Shown here piece after piece: positions 25,702 through 35,821 of a stretch of 64,000 nt of DNA. How positions within the stretch are numbered: the stretch's first letter is position 1; every line of letters starts with the position of its first letter. Origin of the DNA: Cryobacterium tepidiphilum (GTDB lineage Bacteria > Actinomycetota > Actinomycetes > Actinomycetales > Microbacteriaceae); the NCBI RefSeq assembly GCF_003716325.1, contig NZ_RDSR01000008.1, positions 1 through 64,000 of the forward strand, given 5' to 3'. Position numbers and translations under genes: made by a program. The notes beneath the pieces were generated by a model. That model did no database searches and was not told the DNA's origin. It worked only from the letters and a program-made list of their open reading frames with translations.

Positions 25702-26718
25702 TCAGCGCTTGCTGTCCGCTTCGGGGCGCAGCCGGATGAGTCGCTGCGGGCCGTCCTCTTTCAGCTCTGCAAGGTCGCTGCGCGAGGAGAGGAAGTCGGT
25801 GAATGAGCGGAAGCCGAGCGGCTTCTCGTTGAAAGAGGGGTTCATCCGGCGCATCTGGTTCTTGATCGTGCCCGTGTTGAGCCACTCGTCGGCGTCGCCC
25901 TTGGCATGGCCGATCTGCAGCGCGCGCAGGAGGAGCTCCGTCGCCACCGTCTGCGGATCGATGTCGTCGGCCTCCGGCTCGTCGAGCTGCGCGTCTTCGG
26001 TGTGCGAGAACATGGGGACCGTCGCGAGCTTGCGCGCCGTCGGGGCTGCGTCGGCGACGGCGTCGGTTCCAGCGTCGGCGGCTTCCATGGCCTTCTTGCT
26101 CGCCCGCGGGCGCTCTGCGCTCGCCGCAGCGGCGGCGGACTTGTCGATGCCGGGCAGCGAGTCGTAGTCCTCGAACTCGTCGCACGCGGCCGCAAGCGAG
26201 GTGCTCGTCGAGCCCGCGACGCCGATGCCGACCACGAAGCGACCCAGCCGCTTCGACTTCTGGGCGAGGGCGATGTAGTCGGAGTCGCCGGCGACGATGA
26301 TCACGTGGGTCAGGTCGGGCAGCTGGAAGAGGTCCTCCACCACGTCGACAGCCAGGCGGATGTCGGCCCCGTTCTTGGTTCCCCGGGTCGTGGTGGTGAA
26401 CAGCTGGGTCAGGTCCACAGCTCGCGACATCAGCTGCCGCTGGTAACTCGCGTTGATGGGCACCGACCAGTCGGCGTAGGCGCGGTTGACGACGAGCGTG
26501 CCGAATGAGGCGGCGAAGTCGATGATGGCGTTGAAATCGACCGTGGCGGCGGCGAGCTTTGCGGCGATCGCGCGATCGGCATCCGGGTTCGCCTTGTCGA
26601 AATCGCGGATACCGTCGCGCTGGAAGGCGTTGCGCCCGTGCAGCTGCTGATAGCGCGAGATGACGATGTTGTCGAAGTCGATATACAGGCCGACGCGTGC
26701 GTCGTTCGGTTCAGTCAT
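25702..26718 (-). CDS. NYN-domain protein with C-terminal LOTUS/OST-HTH-like domain
   Basis: This 338-residue protein has an N-terminal NYN (PIN-like RNase) domain, about 8-170. The conserved acidic residues are in LYIDFDN (about 14-16), KNGADIRLAVD and IIVAGDSDYI. A disordered Ala-rich linker leads to a C-terminal region (about 240-330, PQTVATELLLRALQ, SFTDFLSSRSDL, PQRLIRL) that resembles LOTUS/OST-HTH RNA-binding domains. A role in RNA cleavage or decay is inferred from the family. The ATG at 26718 follows GAGGAG. It is a single gene, convergent with the FUSC locus. Confidence 0.87.
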   Translation of the reverse strand: MTEPNDARVGLYIDFDNIVISRYQQLHGRNAFQRDGIRDFDKANPDADRAIAAKLAAATVDFNAIIDFAASFGTLVVNRAYADWSVPINASYQRQLMSRAVDLTQLFTTTTRGTKNGADIRLAVDVVEDLFQLPDLTHVIIVAGDSDYIALAQKSKRLGRFVVGIGVAGSTSTSLAAACDEFEDYDSLPGIDKSAAAAASAERPRASKKAMEAADAGTDAVADAAPTARKLATVPMFSHTEDAQLDEPEADDIDPQTVATELLLRALQIGHAKGDADEWLNTGTIKNQMRRMNPSFNEKPLGFRSFTDFLSSRSDLAELKEDGPQRLIRLRPEADSKR

Positions 26719-26827
26719 GGTCAGCTCCTCAGCCACAGGCGGATGACTCAGTCGCGATCCGGTGCCTCCAGTCTGATGCGAGCGGCGTGGCGAGGGCAAC
26801 TCGGGCGCTCAACTCGCCGGTGGCGAC

Positions 26828-27208
<381 letters not shown>

Positions 27209-27273
27209 GACCAGACCTAGCCCGGTCCGCGGCCGGTGGACCGGGCGTGGGGGCGTATGCCAAAGTCGTGTGC

Positions 27274-27657
27274 ATGGCATCTCGAACGGCGAACTTCTGC
27301 ATCGACGCGCATGACCCGCAGGCGCAGGTGGCGTGGTGGGCGAACGTTCTGGACGACTTCGAGCCCGGCGGTGACAGTACCGCCGACGAAGCCGAGTTGC
27401 GCGGGCCTGCGGGCCGCTGGATGATCTTCCTCAAAGTGCCGGAGCCGAAGACCGTCAAGAACCGGATGCACATCTGTCTCCGACCGGTGGACCGGAGCCG
27501 CGACCAGGAGGTTGACCGCCTCCTCGGCCTCGGCGCAACGATGGTGAACGACCTCCGCGATGGCGACACCGGGTGGGCCGTCCTGGCGGACCCGGAGGGC
27601 AACGAGTTCTGCGTACTCACGACGCAAGCGGATGCGGCGGGAATCGCGAAGCAATAG
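27274..27657 (+). CDS. VOC-family protein (glyoxalase-like)
   Basis: This 127-residue protein has FCIDAHDPQAQVAWWANVL near the start and WAVLADPEGNEFCVLT near the end, the pattern of the glyoxalase-like VOC subgroup common in actinobacteria. Start at ATG 27274 is chosen by alignment to that pattern; an in-frame GTG at 27247 would add nine residues. It follows the previous VOC gene by about 65 bp. Function not known. Confidence 0.82.
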   Translation: MASRTANFCIDAHDPQAQVAWWANVLDDFEPGGDSTADEAELRGPAGRWMIFLKVPEPKTVKNRMHICLRPVDRSRDQEVDRLLGLGATMVNDLRDGDTGWAVLADPEGNEFCVLTTQADAAGIAKQ

Positions 27658-27756
27658 CGCGTCACCGTGCTGGCGGGGGAGACGAATCCGTCGATGCGCG
27701 GCAACCAGCTCCGCGCCGCATCCGCTCGCCGCGGCTGGCTGAGCTAACGTTGACCA

Positions 27757-28299
27757 GTGTTTCAGCCACGTCAACTCAGCCACGACGTTCTCCTCCGCGA
27801 GCTGCGCCTCAGCGATGCCTCGGCGCTCGCCGCTGCCTATGTGCGCAACCGCCACTACCTCTCCCCATGGGAACCAGTACGCCTGGAGGAGTTCTACACC
27901 GAGGCGTGGCAGGCAACGGATACCGCCAAGCGTCTTGGTGCGCGTGAGGCCGGCGAGGGATACCCCCTGGGCCTCTTCGCAGGAGACGACCTCGTCGGCC
28001 GATTCAACTTGGCCGGTATCGTGCGCGGCCCCTTCCAGAGCGCGGGGCTGGGCTACTGGGTGGACAACGCGTATGCGGGCCGTGGCCTGGCATCAGCAAC
28101 CGTGCAGGCCATCGTCGAAACGGCCCGCGAGGAACTCGGACTGCACCGCATAGAAGCGAGCACCCTTCTTCACAATGTCGGTTCACAACGGGTGCTGTTG
28201 AAGGCAGGCTTCCAGCAGATCGGCATGGCGCCTCGGTATCTGAAGATCGCCGGAAAGTGGCAAGACCACAATCTCTACCAAGTCGTTCTGCACGATTAG
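27757..28299 (+). CDS. GNAT-family N-acetyltransferase (RimJ/RimL-like)
   Basis: This 180-residue acetyltransferase has the RimL-type layout: LRELRLSDASALAAAYVRNRHYLSPWEP at the N-terminus (read as two pieces), the acetyl-CoA loop region GLGYWVDNAYAGRGLASATV, and RIEASTLLHNVGSQRVLLKAGF. It would transfer acetyl groups to an amine, possibly a ribosomal-protein N-terminus. The start is GTG at 27757. No operon partner. Confidence 0.88.
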   Translation: MFQPRQLSHDVLLRELRLSDASALAAAYVRNRHYLSPWEPVRLEEFYTEAWQATDTAKRLGAREAGEGYPLGLFAGDDLVGRFNLAGIVRGPFQSAGLGYWVDNAYAGRGLASATVQAIVETAREELGLHRIEASTLLHNVGSQRVLLKAGFQQIGMAPRYLKIAGKWQDHNLYQVVLHD

Positions 28300-28382
28300 G
28301 CATCATGCTCGGAGGCTGCCACCGGACGCGAGGCGACCGGTAATGTTCCGTTCGTCGGTATCATTCCGGCGGAGGGGGAAAG

Positions 28383-28625
28383 ATGCTCAATAATCTCGCT
28401 GGTTGGCACGTCCTGATCATTCTCGGGGTGCTGGTTCTCATCACCGTCGTGGTGGCCGCAATCATCCTCGTTGTGATTCGGCTCGCGCGAAGGAACGCTC
28501 GACCTGTATCTTCCTCGCCCAATCCGGTGGACCAGATTCAGAAGCTGGCCCAGCTGCGTGACCAGGGACTACTGACCGAAACCGAGTACGAGGCGAAGCG
28601 AGTCGAACTTCTGGGCCGAATCTGA
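28383..28625 (+). CDS. small membrane protein with SHOCT domain
   Basis: This 80-residue protein has one transmembrane helix (about 10-34) and a C-terminal SHOCT motif (about 48-80, IQKLAQLRDQGLLTETEYEA). SHOCT domains are short oligomerisation modules often fused to membrane anchors. A purine-rich ribosome site (GGAGGGGGAAAG) precedes the ATG. Function unknown. Confidence 0.85.
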   Translation: MLNNLAGWHVLIILGVLVLITVVVAAIILVVIRLARRNARPVSSSPNPVDQIQKLAQLRDQGLLTETEYEAKRVELLGRI

Positions 28626-28691
28626 CCCAGGAGCACCGTATGCGGCTAAGCCGCAGCGGCGCCATGGCTTCCGCTCAGGGCATGTGACATG

Positions 28692-28728
28692 TATCGTTTT
28701 TCGATAGTCAGGTACCGATTATCGATAG
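28692..28728. promoter_or_regulatory. tandem operator-like repeats before the DUF2975/XRE pair
   Basis: TATCGTTTTTCGATAG (28692-28707) and TACCGATTATCGATAG (28713-28728) are imperfect palindromes repeated at a 21-bp period, two helical turns. They end 7 bp before the ATG of the DUF2975 gene. They are the likely binding sites of the XRE-type regulator encoded next. Confidence 0.65.
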
Positions 28729-28735
28729 GAACGAC

Positions 28736-29212
28736 ATGCACAAGACAACCATCGCCTTACTGAAGGCCGTCATCGTCGTGATGATCGCACTACTCCTGGC
28801 CTGTCAGATCTTCACCGTTCCCGGCGTGGCGCGGCAGTCTGCCGAGAACTACGCAGGCCTGAGCTACCTCCAGGTGCCGGGCATCATCGTTGCCGTGCTC
28901 TTTCTGCTGTGCGTGCAGGTGGTGCTCGTGTGCGTCTGGCGGCTCTTGTCGATGGTGCGTACGTCCGTCATCTTCAGCGATGATGCGTTTGTCTGGGTCG
29001 ACATCATCCTTGGCGCGATCGTCCTGGCGACCGTCCTCATCGCGGTGTCGATGGGAACCCTCGCATCGGCGAACGTCGCCTCCCCATCGGTGATGCTGCT
29101 CTGTGCGCTCGGCGTCGTCGTCGGCGCAGGACTTGCGCTGCTGATCGTGGTGATGCGCGGACTGCTGCGCAACGCGCTGCAACTGCAGCAGGACCTGTCG
29201 GAGGTGGTCTGA
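28736..29212 (+). CDS. DUF2975 membrane protein
   Basis: This 158-residue protein has four predicted transmembrane helices (about 8-28, 48-70, 85-110, 118-142) and matches the DUF2975 family, usually paired with a small Cro/XRE regulator. It overlaps the regulator gene at TGATG. Role unknown; such pairs may sense membrane or developmental state. Confidence 0.85.
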   Translation: MHKTTIALLKAVIVVMIALLLACQIFTVPGVARQSAENYAGLSYLQVPGIIVAVLFLLCVQVVLVCVWRLLSMVRTSVIFSDDAFVWVDIILGAIVLATVLIAVSMGTLASANVASPSVMLLCALGVVVGAGLALLIVVMRGLLRNALQLQQDLSEVV

Positions 29213-29484
29213 TGCCCATCGTCATCAACCTCGACGTCGAACTGGCCAAGAAGAAGATGTCGGTCGCCGACTTCGCCGCCGCGATCGACATCACGCCGGT
29301 GAACGTCTCTGTGCTCAAGAACGGCCGGGCCAAAGCGGTCCGCTTCTCGACCCTCGACGCGATCTGCCGCGTACTTGAGTGCCAGCCGGGCGATATCCTC
29401 AGCTGGGTGCCGGGCGATCCGGGGCCCGATGCACCGGAACTGCACAACCCGGCGCAATCGAGCGATCCGGCGGAAGCCTCGTGA
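29212..29484 (+). CDS. XRE/Cro-type helix-turn-helix regulator (YozG-like)
   Basis: This 90-residue DNA-binding protein has a helix-turn-helix at about 14-60 (KKMSVADFAAAIDITPVNVSVLKNGRAKAVR in two parts) and the typical RVLECQPGDILSW segment. It is translationally coupled to the DUF2975 protein upstream, and its stop overlaps the GTG of the large membrane protein, so the three may form one operon. Tandem operators at 28692-28728 are its likely targets. Confidence 0.88.
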   Translation: MPIVINLDVELAKKKMSVADFAAAIDITPVNVSVLKNGRAKAVRFSTLDAICRVLECQPGDILSWVPGDPGPDAPELHNPAQSSDPAEAS

Positions 29485-32400
29485 GCGCGCCTGCTCCGAT
29501 GACGAACCAGTGGAGCGACATCGCCGTCGCACGCCTTCTGGACAGTACATCCTGCCCGGCCTGCGGAGTCGACGCCCTGCAGAACCGGCGCTGCCGCAAC
29601 TGCGGCGTCGACCTCAGTGGGAGAATCGGCCGCGAACTCTGGAGCGCCTCCCGGAAGGCGGCCATCGCACTGCGCGCGCGGCAAGCGCTGCTTGAGCGTG
29701 TGCCGCGCGCGCCCGCACAGTTGTCGGGACCAGGTGCGGCCCAACCGTCACCAGCCGCTGCGGCTACGCCAACCACGGCCACCCCAGCCGCCGCCGATCC
29801 GCGCTCAAGCGCCACGGTGCAGTCGGTGCTGGCGGTCGCGGGTGCTGGGCTGTTCGCCATCGCGGCGATCGTCTTCACATTCTTCAATCCGGAGCTCAGC
29901 GATCGAGTGCTTCGTAGCGCAATCGTCGGCATTATCACCCTCCTGTTCCTGGGCGGCGCTTGGCTGCTCGCCCGGCGCCGGCTGCAGTTCTCGGCCGAGG
30001 TGGTCGGCGCACTCGGGATGGTGTTCGTCGCCCTCGACGTGTACGCGCTCTCCGAACTCACTCCGAACGGTCTTAGCCCGTGGGCGTTCACGGCGGTCGG
30101 AACGCTCGCCAGCGGCTCGGCCATGGTTGCACTGTCCGCTCTCGCGCGCATCCGAACCTGGCTCTGGATATCGCTGCTCGGCCTCGCCGTGGTGCCCGCG
30201 ATGATCGGCTACGCGAGCGCCACCGTGATCTCGGCGGCCATCGGGCACCTCGGCACGGCCTTCGTCGCTCTCGCGCTCGTGCGACTTGCCCGCGCAACGG
30301 CGCGGAGATTCGACGGACGCCTCCGGGTGGAACAGGTGACCCTGACGGTGGTGCAGATCGCCGCCGTCGCAGTCGTGCTCGCGCAGGCAAGACTCATCGA
30401 GGCTGGCAGCCCCACGGCATACTGGCTCGGAATCTGCGCGATCCTTGCGGCTATCGCGGTGTTTGCCGGGCTCGCGAGCCGGTACCTCGCTCGCTCCTTC
30501 TGGAGCTTCATCGCCGGAGCCGCCGGCGTCGCCGCCTTTATCGCGCTGCCATTTGCCCTCGACCTGGGAGCGCATGGCGCCGAGCGCTGGTACCTCGCCG
30601 TCAGCGCTATCGCGGGCGCTGTGGGACTCGTCGTGCTCGCTGCGCTGGTCCCGATCCCGGCGACGATCACGCGGCATTGGTTCACGGGCGGCGCGCTCGG
30701 AATGGCTGTGGTCAGCGTCCTCGCGACGGTCCTCGTCGCGCTCCTGATAGGCGCCCTGAAGGTGCTCGGCTCCTTCAGCGGCTCCAATCCCGTTGCGTCC
30801 GTGATCGAGACCGACGGCGTGCTCGCGGTCGTGCTCGGCCTCATCGCAGGTGCCATCGGCTTTGGAGCGTTTTCCGTCATGACCCTGCACCGCGACATCG
30901 CGCAGGCGTACGGCGCGAAAGGGACCGCCGCGCTCGCCATTTGGCTGGCGGCGCTGGCGGGGCTCGCGTTCGTCTGCACCCCCAGCCTCCTGCCCTGGGC
31001 TCAAATCGTGATCGCGCTCGGGCTGGCGGTGGTCACGAGCGCTGCGCTCGTTCTCGTCCCTCGCATCCGAGCTGCCTCGCTTCGCGTGCGCCTGCCGCTG
31101 ATCGCCGGGGCGCATGTGGCCGTGGTTCTCGCGGGCATCATCTCCTGGACCGACGATCGCCTCGCGGTATGGGCGGGCATCGCGGTGGTCGCGGCAATCA
31201 TCGCGCTGGCGCGGCCAATGCCGGCAGCGACTCGCTTTCTGCACGTCGCTGTCGGCTACGCCTACGCCCTCGTGGTCGCGGCGACGGCGCTCGGACAGCT
31301 CGGCATCGGCACGGTCGCGCTCCTGTGCCTCACCACGTCGATCGGCCTGATCGGCGCGATCGTCGCCACCGCACTTCCGCAGGTGAGGCCCGCAGCCTGG
31401 TACTCGATCCTGGTCGTGACATCCGTGCCCTTCGTGATCGGCGTGATCCAGGTGGTCTTCGAGCGCAGTGGCTGGACCGCCCTCTCAACCGGCATCATGT
31501 GCCTGCTTGCGATGACACTCCTCGTCTCCCGCCGGCCCGGACTCGGCATCGTGCTGCGCGCAATCGCCGCCGGCCTTCTCGTCCCTTCCTTAGCAGTCGT
31601 GGTCGTATGCCTTGGCGCCCAGGTGCTCCTGGGCAGCGCCTCTCCTGTGACGCTGCCGGTCATCGCGGCCATCGTCGCCATTGTGCTCCCGAGCACGGGA
31701 GTGGTCCGCCCGGCCCTCGAACCACGCGGCATCGGCGAACGAGACGCCGCGGTCGCGCGGATCGCCATCGAGGGGTCAGCACTGCTCACTGGCGCGATCG
31801 CCATCGGGCTCGCGCTCATCCGGGTGGCGGCAGGCTTGCCGACGACGTTCCTCGTGCTCGTCATCCTCGCGCTCGGCGCAGCTGCGACGTCGTTCTGGGC
31901 GAAGCGGCGCTACGGATGGTGGATCGCGGCTGCCTGCCTCACGGGAGCCCTGTGGTGCGTGTGGGCTCTGGTCGGCATCGAACTGCTCGAGTCGTACCTC
32001 CTGCCGCCGAGCCTTGCGGCGGCGGTCATCGGCCTGATCCTCACCGCGCGCGGCGCACACGGCATGTCGCTGTTCACCAGCGGATGCCTCGGTGCCGTCG
32101 TGCCGTCCCTCGTGATGCTGGCAGTGACGGAGTCCCGGAGGACCCGTCGTGGCATCGTGGCGCGGTTACGGGCTGGTCGCCGCGTCGTGGGCGCTGTTCG
32201 GGCTCGGCCTGCTGCTGGACCGGGGCGCGTCGCTCCGCGCCGAGCGGCTGCGCACACTCTGCACACCGACCTTGGCGGTCGCAATTGTTGTGGGGGCGGC
32301 CGGGGCGATCCAGGGAGTGCGCTTCGGCGTCGGTGCCGACATGGTCGCCGTCGGGACGCTGCCTCTTGTGGCATTGTGCCTCGTGATCGGTCTGGCCGGC

Positions 32401-33216
32401 GCCGTGCCGGCTGCCGCTGCGGCGCGGGCCATCACTTCCCATGCCTCGGCACCTCACGCGGTGCGCATTCGAGGGTTGCGTGCCGGTCAGCTGTCTGCTC
32501 GCTGGCTGTATGCTCCCGCCGCTCTGTACGTCGGGCTGGCGACGTGGACGTCCATCGAGCGAGACTGGATCGCGATCTGGCTGATGTGGTCGCTCATGCT
32601 CGCCTACCTCACCGCCATGGTCCTTGTCGCAATGCGGCTGCGAAACGGGCGGACGAGCCTGCCGCCCGTCTGGTTCCTCTTCGCGCTCGCCTTCATCACT
32701 GCGATCGTGGCCTGGAGCCCGCGCCAACTGCGGGTCGAGTGGTTCTCGCTGCCGCTGGGCCTGTTCCTCCTCGCCGCTGGCGTCGCCGCCATGCGCGGAC
32801 GGCAAGCGGGTACAGCTGGCACACCGCCGGGCACCTTCAACAGCTGGCCTACTCGTTGGCGCGGCTCGTGGCCGCTGCTTGCCCCCGGCTTCGGGGTGAT
32901 GTTCCTGGCCTCGATCCTCGCGACCTTCACCGACCCGCAGACCTGGCGCGCCATCCTCGTGATCGGCGTCGCGCTTGTCGCCATTCTCGTCGGCTCAAGC
33001 TTGAAACTTTCGGCACCCTTCCTGATGGGCATCATCGTGCTGCCCATCGAGAACATCTTCGTGTTCGTGGTGCAGATCGGCCGCGGAATCGAGTCGGTGC
33101 CGTGGTGGATCACGCTGGCTGTCGTCGGCGCCGTGCTCCTCATCATTGCCGTCACCTATGAGCGTCGGGCGGGGGACGACAACAGCATCGCGGCGAGACT
33201 GCGCGACCTGGCGTGA
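29481..33216 (+). pseudogene. very large zinc-ribbon membrane protein gene with a one-base frameshift
   Basis: The N-terminal part has a zinc ribbon (CPACGVDALQNRRCRNCG, about 25-42) and a Pro/Ala linker. More than 25 hydrophobic helices follow, as in the SCO7613 C-terminal-domain membrane proteins. The starting frame is normal to about 32133, then gives Arg-rich noise while another frame continues the membrane protein to 33216. Removing one C from CCC at 32134-32136 restores a single reading frame of about 1,245 codons (ESGGPVVASWRGYG at the joint). Alternatively GGAGG and GTG at 32149 could start a separate 355-residue protein. Function unknown. Confidence 0.75.
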
Positions 33217-33234
33217 ATCGCATCGCTCTCCGTC

Positions 33235-33384
33235 TTATCGGTAAGAATGCGTGAGTCGAATTCCGAACGGGTGTGGTCCGGCCACGTACCAAGCGATCGA
33301 TCCGAGCAGCGGAGCCAACACGATCACAATGACCCAGACGGCCTTTTCGGTCTCTGAGAGGGCGGTTGCTGCGAGGATGGTCGT
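33235..33384 (-). pseudogene. possible remnant of a PLDc_N-type small membrane protein
   Basis: The minus strand encodes TEKAVWVIVIVLAPLLGSIAWYV followed by AGPHPFGIRL, much like the membrane segment of phospholipase-D N-terminal-domain (PLDc_N) small proteins. No start codon lies in this frame near a plausible N-terminus, and the frame runs into the antisense of the GrpB-like gene. I read it as a truncated remnant. Confidence 0.35.
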
Positions 33385-33951
33385 GTGACAAGGAACCGCA
33401 AGCCACGCCGACCGGACGTCACAGCGGTCGAGCTCATCGGAGGCCCTGAGAAGCTCGAGATAAGACTCCACGACTACGACGACCGGTGGCCGGCCCAATA
33501 CCGTGAGCACCGCGGGCGGATCCTCGACGTGCTCGCAACCGCGAACGTTGAGGTCGAGCACATCGGTTCCACCTCGGTTCCCGGTCTGGCAGCCAAACCG
33601 ATCATCGACATCCTCGTCATGGTCGACGACATCACCGCGGAAGAGGACTACCTCGACGGGCTCCTCGCAGCCGGCTACGAGCTGCGAACCCGCGAACCGA
33701 GGCATCGTCTGGTGCGCACGCCGGCGCGCGACGTCCATGTGCACGTGTACGAGCGGGGTGATCCCGCGGTGGACGAGTACCTCCTGCTGCGCGATTATCT
33801 GCGCTCCGATGCGAAGGACCGCGCCCTCTATGAGAGAACCAAACGGACCCTGCTGAGCAGGGGGTGGGACGACATGAACGACTACGCCGACGCCAAGACC
33901 GAAGTCATCCTCGCGATCAAAGCACGAGCAAGGACGGCTCGCGGGCTCTGA
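33385..33951 (+). CDS. GrpB/UPF0157-family nucleotidyltransferase-like protein
   Basis: This 188-residue protein has the GrpB pattern: LHDYDDRWPAQYREHRGRIL, then VEHIGSTSVPGLAAKPIIDI, with GS and the acidic pair typical of nucleotidyltransferase folds, and a late RDYLRSDAKDRALYERTK. The activity of GrpB proteins is not established. Start is GTG. No ribosome site is evident, and it abuts the membrane-protein remnant on the other strand. Confidence 0.86.
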   Translation: MTRNRKPRRPDVTAVELIGGPEKLEIRLHDYDDRWPAQYREHRGRILDVLATANVEVEHIGSTSVPGLAAKPIIDILVMVDDITAEEDYLDGLLAAGYELRTREPRHRLVRTPARDVHVHVYERGDPAVDEYLLLRDYLRSDAKDRALYERTKRTLLSRGWDDMNDYADAKTEVILAIKARARTARGL

Positions 33952-34144
33952 CCAGGACTTCGATCCCTTCGTGCCCGTTGTGAGTCAACGCACGGTTCTC
34001 GATGGTTGGGCTCTTTTCGTTCTGAGCCGCATGTAAATGCAACTCTTGCCAGGTCAAGCCCTTTTTGGCCTAGAGAGCGCGGGGACGGCTCAGATTTCAT
34101 CGATATTTTCTCGTCTTTCTCTTCTAATGTTGGAGGGGTTGAGG

Positions 34145-34204
34145 TATACTTGAGGCGTGTTCACCAACGTAGGTTTGTTCTCGGAGAGGTTTCGGGTGCG
34201 ATGA
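34145..34204 (+). promoter_or_regulatory. promoter with possible leaderless 15-residue leader peptide before the HNH gene
   Basis: A -10 TATACT (34145-34150) lies six bases before a GTG at 34157, where transcription should start. The GTG opens a frame, MFTNVGLFSERFRVR, that stops at TGA 34202-34204, overlapping the ATG of the HNH gene at 34201 (ATGA). The -35 is poor (TTCTAA, 17 bp away). The stretch 34020-34150 is markedly AT-rich. The coupling suggests the leader is translated. Confidence 0.5.
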
Positions 34205-35667
34205 CGCTCCTGGCCTCGGATCCGGACGTCGATCAGCCCGATGGGGTTGATCCGATCCGGGTTTTCGAGGAGATGACCCGGAAGCTGCAGGAGCTGGCGC
34301 CGGTGGGGACGGCCGGCGGGTTGAACGACGAGCAGGCGCTTCGCTTTGCCGGGGCGGTCGAGAAGCTGGGCCGGCTGGTGGACGCGCACCGCGTGGCGGT
34401 GGTGTCGGATATCAGCCACCGGTCCCGTCCGGAGCTTCTGGAGAAGAAGCTTTCCACGAGGAAGGGCTGCCGCAACGAGGTCGAACTGTTAGAGCGCGTC
34501 ACCCTGGTGTCGGGGGCGACGGTGCGGCGGAGGCTCCGGCTCGGCAAGAACTTCCGGCGCGGGATGACCCTGACCGGGGAACCGATCCCGGCGGCGTTCC
34601 CGGCCATCGGCGCGGCGGTCGCGGCGGGGGCGCTGGGGTTGGATGGGGCGGATGCGATCATCACCGTGCTGACCCCGGCACTGCCGCGCGTGCACCCCGA
34701 CGAGCTTGGCCTGGCGGAGGCGGCCCTCGTCGCCGCCGCGACCGGCACCAGCGGGGAAGACAGCGGGGAAGACAGCGGGGTGCCGGTGTCCGCGGACCTC
34801 TCCCGCGTCCAGGCGGGCCTCTGGCTGGCGCACCTCAACCCCGACGGGGCAGAGCCCCGCGAAGAGCAGGCCATGCAGAACCGGGGCCTGCGCTTCGGAC
34901 GGGAACAGGGCGGGCTCATCCCGGTGACGGGAATGCTGATGCCTGAGACCGCCGCTGCCGCGAAACGCGTCATCGACGCGTATATGAGCCCGCGCACTGC
35001 CCCGGTCGCGTTCATCGACGAAGAACTCGCCGCACGGGGTGAAGACCGCGACCCGGGCGACACCCGCACGCCCGACCAGAAACGGCACGACATCTTCGCC
35101 GTCATCGTCGCCACCGCCGCGAAAGCCGCCGACACCCCCACCATCGCCGGAGACGCCCCGACCGTGTTGGTCAGCGTCCGCCAGGAAGACCTGGCAGCGA
35201 ACCGGGGTGTGGGTCACATCGACGGGGTGGAGACACCGATCTCGATGGACGCGGTGCGGCAGATGATCTGCGCCGGCGGCCTCCAAAAAGTCGTCCTCAA
35301 GAAAAACGGCAAGATCGTGGAACTCGGCACGAAGGAACGCACCTTCAACCGGGCCCAACGCCGCGCCATCATGCTCCGCGACGGCGGCTGCATCATCCCG
35401 GGCTGTGACATCCCCGCCGCGTGGACCGAAATCCACCACGTCTGGCCCGACCGGGACGGCGGACCCACCCACACGAGCAACGGTGTCTGTTTGTGCTGGT
35501 TCCACCACCGCACCATCGAAACATCCGGGTGGGAAATCCGCATGATCGACGGATCCCCACAGATCAAAGCACCACCCTGGATCGACAGAACCAGCCGATG
35601 GCGACCCGCCACCAAATCACCCACCCGGCTGCTCGACCAACTCGAACAGACGCACAACCGCGACTAG
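34201..35667 (+). CDS. HNH endonuclease with DUF222 domain
   Basis: This 488-residue protein has an N-terminal helical DUF222 region (about 20-340) and a C-terminal HNH nuclease domain: CIIPGCDIPAAWTEIHHVW, then DGGPTHTSNGVCLCWFHHRTI, with paired Cys for zinc and the catalytic His. Such genes are multicopy in Microbacteriaceae and mycobacteria (13E12-like) and their role is unclear. A 12-bp word is repeated inside the gene (SGEDSGEDSG). The ATG at 34201 is chosen because the region before it is AT-rich and carries the promoter; the frame is open upstream to 34006. Confidence 0.85.
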   Translation: MTLLASDPDVDQPDGVDPIRVFEEMTRKLQELAPVGTAGGLNDEQALRFAGAVEKLGRLVDAHRVAVVSDISHRSRPELLEKKLSTRKGCRNEVELLERVTLVSGATVRRRLRLGKNFRRGMTLTGEPIPAAFPAIGAAVAAGALGLDGADAIITVLTPALPRVHPDELGLAEAALVAAATGTSGEDSGEDSGVPVSADLSRVQAGLWLAHLNPDGAEPREEQAMQNRGLRFGREQGGLIPVTGMLMPETAAAAKRVIDAYMSPRTAPVAFIDEELAARGEDRDPGDTRTPDQKRHDIFAVIVATAAKAADTPTIAGDAPTVLVSVRQEDLAANRGVGHIDGVETPISMDAVRQMICAGGLQKVVLKKNGKIVELGTKERTFNRAQRRAIMLRDGGCIIPGCDIPAAWTEIHHVWPDRDGGPTHTSNGVCLCWFHHRTIETSGWEIRMIDGSPQIKAPPWIDRTSRWRPATKSPTRLLDQLEQTHNRD

Positions 35668-35821
35668 TCCTACAGAGCCCTGCTCCTGCACGAGTTGAGC
35701 GCGCCATATCCGTTTGGCCATCGGCGCTGCAGCCCATCGCAAACGCTCTCATCCCTCGGCCAGGCCTGTCCACGTCGCCCGCACTTGCTACGTTGACCAT
35801 GACGCTTGAGGAGGAGGCACG

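Noticed and set aside
32150-33161. Continuation of the large membrane protein's first frame to 33161
   Set aside because: After about 32133 it becomes Arg-rich with no hydrophobic helices, while the overlapping frame encodes a clear membrane protein, so it is out-of-frame reading.
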